The translations under genes were made by a program, and so were the position numbers. A DNA stretch of 5,320 nucleotides from Desulfuromusa sp. (GTDB lineage Bacteria > Desulfobacterota > Desulfuromonadia > Desulfuromonadales > Geopsychrobacteraceae). The notes under the pieces are model-generated. The model was not told the DNA's origin, did no database searches, and saw only the letters and a program-made list of their open reading frames with translations. Positions 1 to 5,320 of the stretch are shown one piece after another. The stretch spans positions 1-5,320 of the forward strand of contig JAUVCS010000083.1 of assembly GCA_030590745.1 (NCBI GenBank), in the 5' to 3' direction. Every line of letters starts with the position of its first letter. Position 1 is the stretch's first letter.

Positions 1-344
1 TCACGCAGTGCCCGCATTGCTTTACGATTATTAGCGTCACCCTCCAACAACTCTTTATAAATAGCCATCGACTCTTCGCGGCGGCCATGCTCTTCATAAG
101 TTGTTGCCAACTTAAACAGAACCTCAAGCCCTTGCGGATCAAGCTTGCGCGCCTGCTGGAGTAATTCAATTCCCTCTTGCGTATTGCCCTCCTGCAGGGA
201 AACACTTGCCAGTGCCAAGTAAATATCAACCCGTTGTGGATCACGATCCAGAGCCTTTTTCAGCAGAGTCCGAGCCTGCTTCAAATCTCCCGAAAGCAAT
301 CGTCCAACGCCACTGCGGTAGATAGAACCAAACTCATCAAATTT
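1..344 (-). CDS. TPR-repeat protein, N-terminal part, no evident start codon; probably the detached C-terminal half of a LapA-TPR fusion
   Basis: The open frame runs off the window at position 1. It encodes three consecutive 34-residue tetratricopeptide repeats and the start of a fourth. Repeat 1 is encoded from 332 downward and has G8, G15, A20, L24, A27 and P32; repeat 2 has Y4, L7, A8, G15, L24, A27 and P32; repeat 3 has L4, L7, A8, Y11, G15 and Y24. TPRs are protein-binding scaffolds. Next to a LapA-type protein they recall LapB/YciM, the TPR protein that regulates lipopolysaccharide synthesis at the inner membrane, but no LapB-specific rubredoxin-like end is visible here. The frame is the same as that of the lapA-like gene and follows its TAA directly. 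There is no in-frame ATG or GTG near the beginning. The first TTG (299-297) lies at position 12 of repeat 1 and has no good ribosome binding site. I give the whole open stretch after the stop as extent; the true 5' limit is unclear. TPR identity is secure, while gene integrity is doubtful. Confidence 0.7.
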
Positions 345-587
345 TTACAGCCGCCGCCCTCCCTTCCAGTGACGGAAAGAATAGAGAAAGGCACTTAAAA
401 AATGGACCCCGTTACCAATCATAAGTCCAATCAGCAGCACACAGACCAACATAATTGCTGACGGTAGAGTGTAACTTATATCATTGGCCAGAAAGACCGT
501 AATTTCACCTGGATTGATTCCCCAGAAATAGAGAAACCCGACAGCGAAAACGATGAAAGTTAATACAAGCAGGGCAATTAGAATCAT
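345..587 (-). CDS. LapA-family (DUF1049) inner-membrane protein
   Basis: This is an 80-residue, very hydrophobic protein with two predicted membrane helices, about residues 2-22 and 42-64. Between them lies a short polar loop with the N-P-G-E-I-T-V-F pattern and a YTLPSA stretch leading into helix 2, which is typical of LapA domains. The tail is short and basic (HWKGGRRL). In enterobacteria LapA works with the TPR protein LapB in inner-membrane control of lipopolysaccharide synthesis; a similar role here is inference. I chose the ATG at 587 because a GGAG (597-594) sits six bases upstream. A TTG at 599 would add four residues but overlaps that GGAG. Usual LapA proteins continue past helix 2 into a cytoplasmic helix; this one stops at once. 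The frame then runs straight on into TPR repeats, so it may be the N-terminal half of a larger LapA-TPR protein. Confidence 0.8.
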   Translation of the reverse strand: MILIALLVLTFIVFAVGFLYFWGINPGEITVFLANDISYTLPSAIMLVCVLLIGLMIGNGVHFLSAFLYSFRHWKGGRRL

Positions 588-593
588 GATCAT

Positions 594-597
594 CTCC
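594..597 (-). promoter_or_regulatory. Ribosome binding site deciding the lapA-like start
   Basis: GGAG lies six bases before the ATG at 587. It argues against the TTG at 599, which overlaps it. Confidence 0.6.
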
Positions 598-603
598 AAG
601 CCG

Positions 604-618
604 ACCCACGATGTGGGT
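604..618 (-). other. Small intergenic hairpin upstream of the lapA-like gene
   Basis: A perfect six-base stem (ACCCAC with GTGGGT) encloses a three-base loop in the 42-base gap between the DksA-like gene and the lapA-like gene. It ends six bases before the GGAG of the lapA-like gene in the transcript. No U-tract follows, so it does not look like an intrinsic terminator. It could modulate ribosome loading or mark an RNA processing point, but a stem this short can also arise by chance. Confidence 0.3.
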
Positions 619-629
619 TACAGGGTTAT

Positions 630-1001
630 TTACTCACCAAACTTTTCAACTTCAGCTTTGCAATCAACACAATAGCGGGAGAAGGGACGAACCTCCATAC
701 GCCGTGCAGAGATTTCCTCCTCACAACGCATACACAGACCGTAAACCCCCTTGTCCATCCGTTCCAGAGCAGCATCAATATCGCGAACCCGGGAACGTTG
801 CGTTTCACTCAGGTTCATCAATACTTCCTGGTGATAACTATTCGATGACATATCTCCGATATCGGGGACGCCATCTTTCCCTAACGACTGGGATGCAGCG
901 TATGCACGCTCAGATTCAGCCAAATCCGCAGCCCGCATTTGCAATAAATGCTCTCTTATCTCTGTTAGCTCTGCTTCTTCCATCGTACAATCCGCCTCCA
1001 T
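630..1001 (-). CDS. TraR/DksA-family zinc-finger transcription regulator
   Basis: The product is 123 residues. Residues about 8-45 and 55-85 form the two arms of a coiled-coil hairpin, followed by a four-cysteine zinc finger: C90-x2-C93 and C111-x2-C114. The spacing matches E. coli DksA closely: 18 residues between the inner cysteines and 40 from the second tip aspartate to the first cysteine. DksA-type proteins insert the coiled coil into the RNA polymerase secondary channel and, with ppGpp, adjust transcription initiation in starvation. The tip motif DxxDxA appears here as D47-I-G-D50-M-S52, with serine in place of alanine. The N-terminus is about 24 residues shorter than in E. coli DksA, so this is a DksA-like paralogue type and I give no symbol. 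An AGG lies seven bases before the ATG at 1001, eight bases after the rlmH stop. A second ATG at 983 (residue 7) is possible. Family assignment is firm; direct targets are unknown. Confidence 0.9.
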   Translation of the reverse strand: MEADCTMEEAELTEIREHLLQMRAADLAESERAYAASQSLGKDGVPDIGDMSSNSYHQEVLMNLSETQRSRVRDIDAALERMDKGVYGLCMRCEEEISARRMEVRPFSRYCVDCKAEVEKFGE

Positions 1002-1009
1002 GATATCAC

Positions 1010-1483
1010 CTATCGGTTATGATAGGGCTCATTTTTGATAATAGTACAGCTTCGATATAGTTGTTCGAGCAGGAGAATTCTTGCCATCTGGTGGGTAAAG
1101 GTCATTTTTGACAACGACAGGGTTAAGTCAGCCCGGTTACGAACATCTTCATCAAGACCATATGGACCACCAATCACCAGACACCAATCACGCCCACCGT
1201 GGAGCATCTCCGCAGATAACAAATCTGCCAGCTGCTCCGATTTCAGATTCCGACCTCGCTCATCCAGGGCAATCAAAAAAGTTCGCTGCGGAACTTTTTC
1301 CAAAATTCTTGCCCCTTCACGTTTGAGCAATCCCTTTGTATCCCCTCTTCGCCCCCCTTTTTCCTCTTTCAACTCGATGATATCAAGAGAAAAATAGCGT
1401 TGGATCCGCCCGGCATAGTCATCAGCCGCGCTCCTTTGCCAGCTCTCAGCCAGCTTACCAACACAGATCAGACGCAGTTTCAC
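1010..1483 (-). CDS. rlmH: 23S rRNA (pseudouridine1915-N3)-methyltransferase
   Basis: RlmH is a small SPOUT-family methyltransferase that transfers a methyl group from S-adenosylmethionine to pseudouridine 1915 in helix 69 of 23S rRNA, acting on assembled 70S ribosomes. The 157-residue length is normal for the family (E. coli 155). The start MKLRLICVGK matches the family opening. IGGPYG at residues 104-109 is the SAM-binding loop of the knot. The stretch 123-144, containing LSKMTFTH and LLLEQLYR, and the final PYHNR (153-157) are the conserved C-terminal knot and substrate region. The start codon is GTG at 1483, which overlaps the rsfS stop as GTGA, indicating translational coupling. Family members usually end PYHR or similar; the extra asparagine here is a small variation. 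Assignment is very secure. Confidence 0.97.
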   Translation of the reverse strand: MKLRLICVGKLAESWQRSAADDYAGRIQRYFSLDIIELKEEKGGRRGDTKGLLKREGARILEKVPQRTFLIALDERGRNLKSEQLADLLSAEMLHGGRDWCLVIGGPYGLDEDVRNRADLTLSLSKMTFTHQMARILLLEQLYRSCTIIKNEPYHNR

Positions 1484-1839
1484 TGTTCAGCAGTCTGCGC
1501 CAACTCAACTTCAGGGGCTTCACTCCATAACCCTTCCAGATCATAGAATTTACGCACTGGTTGTTGAAAAACATGCACCATGATTTCACCATAATCAAGA
1601 AGAATCCAACGCCCCTGATCCATCCCCTCAATCGCAAGAGGCAACAGATTATGATGCTGTTTAAATTCTGTTCTGATGTTTTCAGCGATTGCTTGAACCT
1701 GCCTGTCGGAACGCCCGGAAACCAACAACAGATAGTCAGTCAGTGAGGAGAGTCCCTGAACGTCTAACAACAGGAGATCCATTCCCTTTTTATCCAGCGC
1801 ATAGTCAACTGCCAATAGTGCTACTTCTTTAGCTTGCAA
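1480..1839 (-). CDS. rsfS: Ribosome silencing factor RsfS (YbeB/Iojap family)
   Basis: RsfS binds ribosomal protein uL14 on the 50S subunit and blocks joining of the 30S subunit, lowering translation when nutrients run out. The 119-residue product carries the DUF143/Oligomerisation fold throughout: LLLLDVQGLSSLTDYLLLVSG around residues 22-42, SDRQVQAIA at 44-52, and the highly conserved block GRWILLDYGEIMVHVF at 76-91. This is followed by RKFYDLEGLW at 96-105. The start is TTG at 1839. AAGG (1849-1846) lies six bases upstream, and the next in-frame ATG is at residue 20, inside the conserved domain, so TTG is the only sensible start. It follows nadD after a 27-base gap and overlaps rlmH by four bases. 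The nadD-rsfS-rlmH order is widespread in bacteria and supports the call. Confidence 0.96.
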   Translation of the reverse strand: MQAKEVALLAVDYALDKKGMDLLLLDVQGLSSLTDYLLLVSGRSDRQVQAIAENIRTEFKQHHNLLPLAIEGMDQGRWILLDYGEIMVHVFQQPVRKFYDLEGLWSEAPEVELAQTAEQ

Positions 1840-1845
1840 TTTATA

Positions 1846-1849
1846 CCTT
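1846..1849 (-). promoter_or_regulatory. Ribosome binding site supporting the TTG start of rsfS
   Basis: AAGG within an A-rich stretch, six bases before the TTG at 1839. It is the only purine-rich site near that start. Confidence 0.5.
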
Positions 1850-1866
1850 TTTTACCTGTTCAAGTG

Positions 1867-2505
1867 TTAGGAATAGAGATCATGATCTCTGATATATTCA
1901 ATTACGGGAAGTGGAACTTGTTTTCCAATATCCCGGTTCGTCGACAATTGCTGACGAATTTCTGTGGAGGAAATATTACGGCAGGTATGTGCGACTTTAA
2001 TCAAAGAAAAACCTGTATCAAAGCGGAGATTTTTCGAGTCGGAATCATAGCAGAAGCGGTCTGCAATGGCAACTGGAAGTGGTGCCTGTAATGAGTCAGG
2101 AAAACCGGGGCGAGCTGTCACCACAATGTGTGCAAGTTCAAACAGCCTTGCATAGTTTTTCCAAAGTCCAATTTCCTGAAAGGAATCAAATCCCATAATA
2201 AAAAAAAATTCGTGCTGTGGATACTTTGCGGTCAGCTGTTCCAGTGTTTCAACTGAATAACTTGTGCCACCGCGGCGCCCCTCAATAGCAGAATTGAAAA
2301 ACAGCGGGTAGTTCTGCAGAGCTACCTCTACCATTGCCAACCGATGGTCAAAAGAGACCTCATCTGCCAGCTGTTTGTGGGGAGGCTTGCAGGTTGGGAC
2401 AAACCAGACCTGCGCCAGATTGCAACTCTTCAAAACCTCTTCAGCAATATGCAGATGGCCAAAATGGATGGGGTTAAAAGTACCGCCAAGCAAACCAATG
2501 CGCAT
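1867..2505 (-). CDS. nadD: Nicotinate-nucleotide adenylyltransferase
   Basis: NadD joins nicotinate mononucleotide with the AMP part of ATP to give nicotinate adenine dinucleotide, the penultimate step of NAD synthesis, in the cytoplasm. The 212-residue protein is full length for the family. GGTFNPIHFGH at residues 7-17 contains the HxGH nucleotidyltransferase motif (H14, H17). PPHK at 41-44, the EGRRGGTSYSVETL block at 75-88 and ISSTEIR at 178-184 (the second ATP-binding motif) are all present. I chose the ATG at 2505 because the glycine-rich motif normally starts a few residues in and GGAG (2514-2511) lies five bases upstream. The frame stays open to an ATG-less start at 2550, which would overlap proA and add 15 unconserved residues. 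The start lies ten bases after the proA stop. Three TTT codons at residues 100-102 form a nine-base T run in the coding strand, a possible slippage spot. Confidence 0.96.
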   Translation of the reverse strand: MRIGLLGGTFNPIHFGHLHIAEEVLKSCNLAQVWFVPTCKPPHKQLADEVSFDHRLAMVEVALQNYPLFFNSAIEGRRGGTSYSVETLEQLTAKYPQHEFFFIMGFDSFQEIGLWKNYARLFELAHIVVTARPGFPDSLQAPLPVAIADRFCYDSDSKNLRFDTGFSLIKVAHTCRNISSTEIRQQLSTNRDIGKQVPLPVIEYIRDHDLYS

Positions 2506-2510
2506 AAAAT

Positions 2511-2514
2511 CTCC
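2511..2514 (-). promoter_or_regulatory. Ribosome binding site deciding the nadD start
   Basis: GGAG in the ten-base gap between the proA stop and the nadD ATG at 2505, five bases from that ATG. It selects this start over an upstream in-frame extension into proA. Confidence 0.65.
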
Positions 2515-2515
2515 G

Positions 2516-3772
2516 CTATTCCCGGATCTGTCCATCTCCCAAAACAACAAATTTACGCGTGGTCAAATCTTCAAGCCCCATTGGGCCGAAAGAGTGCAGC
2601 TTGGTTGTTGAAATTCCGATCTCTGCACCAAGCCCCAGTTGGTTCCCATCGGAAAACCGGGAAGAGGCATTCACCATGACAACACTGGAATTAATTTCCT
2701 GCAAAAAACGCTGTGAGAGGCGATAATCATTCGTCACAATCACTTCAGTATGAAGTGAGCCATAATTTTCAATATGTTCACGAGCCTGCTCATAGCTGTC
2801 GACAATCCGGATCGCCAGAATCAGGTCAAGATATTCTGCCTGCCAATCCTCTTCGGTTGCCGGAATCAGAGCAGGAACAATTTCCCTTGCGCCAACACAG
2901 CCCCGCAGTTCGACTCCAGATTCACCCATAGATTTGGCAATTTGCGGCAAAAACTCAGCGGCAATATCACGATGAATCAACAGGGTTTCCAGCGCATTAC
3001 ACACCCCGGGACGTTGTACTTTGGCATTCAGACAGATCTCCTCCGCCATTTTCAAATCAGCGTGTTCGTCAACGTAGGTGTGACAAACCCCCTTATAATG
3101 CTTGATAACCGGAATCCGGGAGTTTTCGGTAACAAAGCGAATCAGCCCCTCGCCGCCACGGGGGATAATCAGATCAATCTGCTCTTCCAGTTGCAGCAAT
3201 TCACTGATTGCATTGCGGTCAGGGGTGACCACCACCTGGAGGGCTGCTTGAGGCAACTCCATGTCCGTCAACACCTGGCGGAGGACAATACCAATGGCTC
3301 GATTAGAATTGAGGGCCTCTGAACCACCACGAAGAATCACCGCATTACCACTTTTAAGGCACAAACCTGCAGCGTCGGCGGTTACATTTGGTCGTGACTC
3401 ATAGATGATCCCTATAACACCCAATGGAATCCGCTGCCGACCAACTTTGATACCATTCGGTCGCAACCACATGCCGGTTACCTCTCCAACCGGATCAGGC
3501 AACGCAGCAACTTCACGCAGTCCATCTGCCATCCCGGTAATGCGTTCACTGGTCAAGGTCAACCGATCAAGCATCGCTGCAACCATACCGTTTTGCTCTG
3601 CCAGACGGAGATCTTTTTGATTCTCCGACTGCAGGGATTGCTCTGCTGCTTCAATTGCATCTGCCATCCGGTATAACAGTTGGTTTTTTACTGCCGAAGA
3701 CAGATTTGCCAACAATCGTGAAGCCTGCTGAGCAGAGACCGCCAGGGCCTTCATCTCATCGCGGAGAGTCAT
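2516..3772 (-). CDS. proA: Gamma-glutamyl phosphate reductase (glutamate-5-semialdehyde dehydrogenase)
   Basis: ProA reduces gamma-glutamyl phosphate with NADPH to glutamate 5-semialdehyde, the second step of proline synthesis. The 418-residue length is typical (E. coli 417). It has the aldehyde-dehydrogenase fold: an N-terminal cofactor domain with [15 protein letters not shown] (116-130) and [13 protein letters not shown] (141-153), the catalytic cysteine C258 in [12 protein letters not shown], and the ProA family signature spanning residues 324-345 (VDSYEQA to LHTEVI). The C-terminal [11 protein letters not shown] and [10 protein letters not shown] blocks are also present. The ATG at 3772 is chosen: AGGAGG sits seven bases upstream, and the A of ATG is shared with the proB stop TGA. 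A TTG one codon earlier (3775) is less well spaced. ProB and ProA normally act together because the phosphate intermediate is unstable, and their overlapping genes fit equal synthesis. Confidence 0.97.
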   Translation of the reverse strand: MTLRDEMKALAVSAQQASRLLANLSSAVKNQLLYRMADAIEAAEQSLQSENQKDLRLAEQNGMVAAMLDRLTLTSERITGMADGLREVAALPDPVGEVTGMWLRPNGIKVGRQRIPLGVIGIIYESRPNVTADAAGLCLKSGNAVILRGGSEALNSNRAIGIVLRQVLTDMELPQAALQVVVTPDRNAISELLQLEEQIDLIIPRGGEGLIRFVTENSRIPVIKHYKGVCHTYVDEHADLKMAEEICLNAKVQRPGVCNALETLLIHRDIAAEFLPQIAKSMGESGVELRGCVGAREIVPALIPATEEDWQAEYLDLILAIRIVDSYEQAREHIENYGSLHTEVIVTNDYRLSQRFLQEINSSVVMVNASSRFSDGNQLGLGAEIGISTTKLHSFGPMGLEDLTTRKFVVLGDGQIRE

Positions 3773-4914
3773 CAATCAACCTCCTCTTCATCGGTTACAG
3801 TCAAAACCAGGTTATCGCGACAGACCACTTCATCACGGTATTTATAACCGAGGGTATCTTCAATCTCTGCACACTGTTTTCCCATAATCCGCAGGGTTTC
3901 CGCCAAAGAGTAACTGATCACCCCGCGGGCAAATTCCTCCCCGGCCCGGTTACAGAGGCGCACAGCATCACCCCGCTCAAATCCACCTTCAACACCGCAG
4001 ATTCCTGAAGGTAATAGACTTTTACCGGTCTTGACTATGGCCCGTTGCCCCCCCTCATCAATCAGCAACTTACCCCGTGGTTTTTTTGAAAAGGCGATCC
4101 AATGTTTCTTTGCCGTTAATTTTGATTGGGCTGGCAGAAAATAGGTGCCAACCTCTTCCCCGGCAAAAACTCGGTTCAGTATATCGGGACTGCGCCCATT
4201 GACAATAAGCGTTCCAACCCCGCTCAATGCCGCCCGTTTTGCCGCTTTAAGTTTGGTACTCATCCCTCCAGTCCCAAGATCTCCGCTAGATTTACCACCC
4301 AGAGCTTCAATCTCTGCAGTCACCCTTTCGACGATTGGAATCAATTGTGCTTCCGGATTACCCGTTGGGTCCTGATCATAGAAACCATCAACATCAGAGA
4401 GGATGATCAGCAAATCAGCTTCAACCAGCGTGGTTACCAGTGCGGAGAGGTTATCATTATCACCGAAACGTATTTCTTCAACCACAACGGTGTCATTTTC
4501 ATTAACGATTGGCGTCACCCCGTATTCAAGCAGCGTCATAACCGTATTGCGCGCATTCAGATAACGGCGGCGATTTGAAAGATCGTCTCTGGTTAAAAGC
4601 ACCTGAGCGACATTATAATCAAACGCCTGAAATATCTCCTTATAATCACGAATGATCCGGGTCTGACCTATCGCTGCTGCTGCCTGTTTTTGTGGAATTG
4701 TTTGTGGGCGACCGACAATCCCCAGCTGCCCCTTGCCAGCGGCCACCGCCCCAGAGGAAACAATGATCACTTCCAGACCACGATCAAGCAAGCCGCAGAC
4801 ATCCTTCGCTATTGCTTCGATTTGCCCCTTTTCCAAATCAGCAATATTGGAGATCACCCCGCTGCCAATTTTTATCACCACCCGTTTTACGTGTGCTAAC
4901 AACGCCTTACGCAT
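3772..4914 (-). CDS. proB: Glutamate 5-kinase with C-terminal PUA domain
   Basis: ProB phosphorylates the side chain of glutamate with ATP, the first and usually proline-inhibited step of proline synthesis. Counting from the ATG at 4914 the product has 380 residues. The amino-acid-kinase domain covers about 8-260: KIGSG at 15-19, SSGA at 53-56, NEND at 138-141, FGDND at 150-154 and the glutamate 5-kinase signature at 211-232 including [12 protein letters not shown] domain follows at about 275-365, then an acidic tail ending EEEVD. Homologues commonly begin MRK followed by [11 protein letters not shown], which favours 4914. An ATG at 4929 would add five residues (MKWGT); neither has a strong ribosome binding site (GGGG close to the second, only an A-rich stretch before the first). 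Proline feedback is expected from the family. An A7 run between the two domains is in phase for -1 slippage (see findings). Confidence 0.96.
   Translation of the reverse strand: MRKALLAHVKRVVIKIGSGVISNIADLEKGQIEAIAKDVCGLLDRGLEVIIVSSGAVAAGKGQLGIVGRPQTIPQKQAAAAIGQTRIIRDYKEIFQAFDYNVAQVLLTRDDLSNRRRYLNARNTVMTLLEYGVTPIVNENDTVVVEEIRFGDNDNLSALVTTLVEADLLIILSDVDGFYDQDPTGNPEAQLIPIVERVTAEIEALGGKSSGDLGTGGMSTKLKAAKRAALSGVGTLIVNGRSPDILNRVFAGEEVGTYFLPAQSKLTAKKHWIAFSKKPRGKLLIDEGGQRAIVKTGKSLLPSGICGVEGGFERGDAVRLCNRAGEEFARGVISYSLAETLRIMGKQCAEIEDTLGYKYRDEVVCRDNLVLTVTDEEEVD
3780..3785 (-). promoter_or_regulatory. Perfect Shine-Dalgarno for proA inside the proB tail
   Basis: AGGAGG, seven bases before the proA ATG at 3772. 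The same bases fall in the Glu-Glu-Glu-Val codons of the acidic ProB end, so the sequence has a dual coding and ribosome-binding role. Confidence 0.75.
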
Positions 4915-4966
4915 AGTTCCCCATTTCATTATTTTTTTTCACAGGACAGGCCTAACAGCTACCGAA

Positions 4967-5320
4967 TCAAGCCTCACGCAACCGATCAAGTTCATCGCCA
5001 ACTGCCGTCACCAATTTCTTCAACCCCTCTCCAGTGACTGCTGAAACAGCAAAGACCTGATAACCCTGTGCTTTAAATTGTTCGGTCAGCGAGACGCTGA
5101 GTTCGCGGACTTCAGGTACATCAATCTTGGTCAGAACAACAATTTGCGGTTTACCGGTTAAACAATCATCGTAGCGTAGCAATTCATTGTTGATCATCTC
5201 GAAATTAGCCATTGGATCCCCCTCCTGCATTGAAGAGGTATCTACCAGATGAAGGAACAGGTCGGTCCGTTCAACATGGCGTAAAAATCGGGTGCCCAGC
5301 CCTTGCCCCTCACTGGCTCC
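4967..5320 (-). CDS. obgE: Obg/CgtA GTPase, C-terminal part only
   Basis: Obg is an essential GTPase that binds the 50S subunit late in assembly and is linked to ppGpp signalling. Only the last 117 residues are in the window, covering most of the G domain after the G3 DxPG motif. GASEGQGLGTRFLRHVER at visible residues 1-18 is the characteristic Obg segment just after G3. LVDTSS follows at 25-30. The G4 motif reads TKID (64-67) rather than the common NKxD, and G5 is SAVTGEG at 93-99. The protein ends about 18 residues after G5, so it lacks the extra C-terminal domain found in some Firmicutes and the acidic tail of E. coli ObgE. The stop lies 52 bases before the chosen proB ATG with no terminator between, so proB probably shares its transcript. 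The N-terminal glycine-rich Obg fold would lie beyond the window. Confidence 0.95.
   Translation of the reverse strand, partial: GASEGQGLGTRFLRHVERTDLFLHLVDTSSMQEGDPMANFEMINNELLRYDDCLTGKPQIVVLTKIDVPEVRELSVSLTEQFKAQGYQVFAVSAVTGEGLKKLVTAVGDELDRLREA

Noticed and set aside
335..337. ATG at 337 as the start of the TPR gene
   Set aside because: It is out of the TPR frame and reaches a stop after 18 codons, and no ribosome binding site precedes it.
604..618. Hairpin as a terminator after the DksA-like gene
   Set aside because: The stem is six bases and is not followed by a U-tract in the transcript direction, so it is listed only as a small hairpin.
611..1003. 130-residue plus-strand open frame opposite the DksA-like gene
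   Set aside because: The opposite strand has a well-formed coiled coil and four-cysteine zinc finger; this frame has no coherent fold and a Pro/Ser-rich shadow composition.
1840..1863. Promoter-like TTGAAC and TATAAA upstream of rsfS
   Set aside because: The spacing is only 12 bases, too short for a sigma-70 promoter, and the TATAAA is needed as the spacer between the ribosome binding site and the TTG start.
2506..2550. Longer nadD start at 2550
   Set aside because: The extra 15 residues are not conserved in the family and would overlap proA; the ATG at 2505 has its own GGAG.
2774..3322. 182-residue plus-strand open frame opposite proA
   Set aside because: It lies wholly antisense to a clear proA, shows no recognisable domain and has low-complexity composition typical of a shadow frame.
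4126..4578. 150-residue plus-strand open frame opposite proB
   Set aside because: Antisense to the kinase domain of proB, with no family features.
4932..4939. T8 run on the plus strand between proB and obgE as a terminator
   Set aside because: No GC-rich stem precedes it on the plus strand, and on the coding strand it is an A run, which cannot terminate the obg-proB transcript.

Overview
This window is one tightly packed gene run on the minus strand. Read in transcription order (right to left) it holds: the 3' end of obgE, then proB, proA, nadD, rsfS, rlmH, a small TraR/DksA-type zinc-finger gene, a lapA-like membrane protein gene, and the start of a tetratricopeptide-repeat (TPR) protein that leaves the window at position 1. 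I see no RNA gene, mobile element, CRISPR array or plus-strand gene, and no gene-free stretch longer than about 50 bases. The gene order obg-proB-proA-nadD-rsfS-rlmH followed by a DksA-like gene, with moderate GC content, fits the Desulfuromonadales group (Geobacter, Desulfuromonas and Pelobacter relatives). This is inferred from gene order and protein character, without any search.

Right part (about 2500-5320): ObgE is a ribosome-assembly GTPase. ProB and ProA are the first two enzymes of proline synthesis from glutamate. They share one base (stop and start overlap as TGATG), and a perfect AGGAGG for proA lies inside the codons for the acidic tail of ProB. Middle (about 1000-2505): NadD makes the NAD precursor NaAD, RsfS silences ribosomes in starvation, and RlmH methylates 23S rRNA. 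The rsfS and rlmH genes overlap by four bases (GTGA). Left part (1-1001): a DksA-like regulator, a two-helix LapA-type inner-membrane protein and TPRs that together resemble a LapA/LapB envelope module.

The genes look co-transcribed: gaps run from overlap to about 50 bases, with no convincing promoter or terminator between them. Several products act on the ribosome or in the starvation response (Obg, RsfS, RlmH, DksA-like), set beside proline and NAD synthesis.

Most of the window is ordinary housekeeping sequence, and I found no convincing new system. The point most worth checking is at 297-347. The TPR reading frame continues in the same frame directly after the TAA of the lapA-like gene, has no usable start codon of its own, and encodes a complete first TPR beginning only four codons past that TAA. 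This suggests a single LapA-TPR fusion gene split by one stop codon, a sequencing error, or an unusual translation event. A second candidate is an in-phase A-AAA-AAA slippery heptamer in proB between the kinase and PUA domains, followed three codons later by a stop in the -1 frame.
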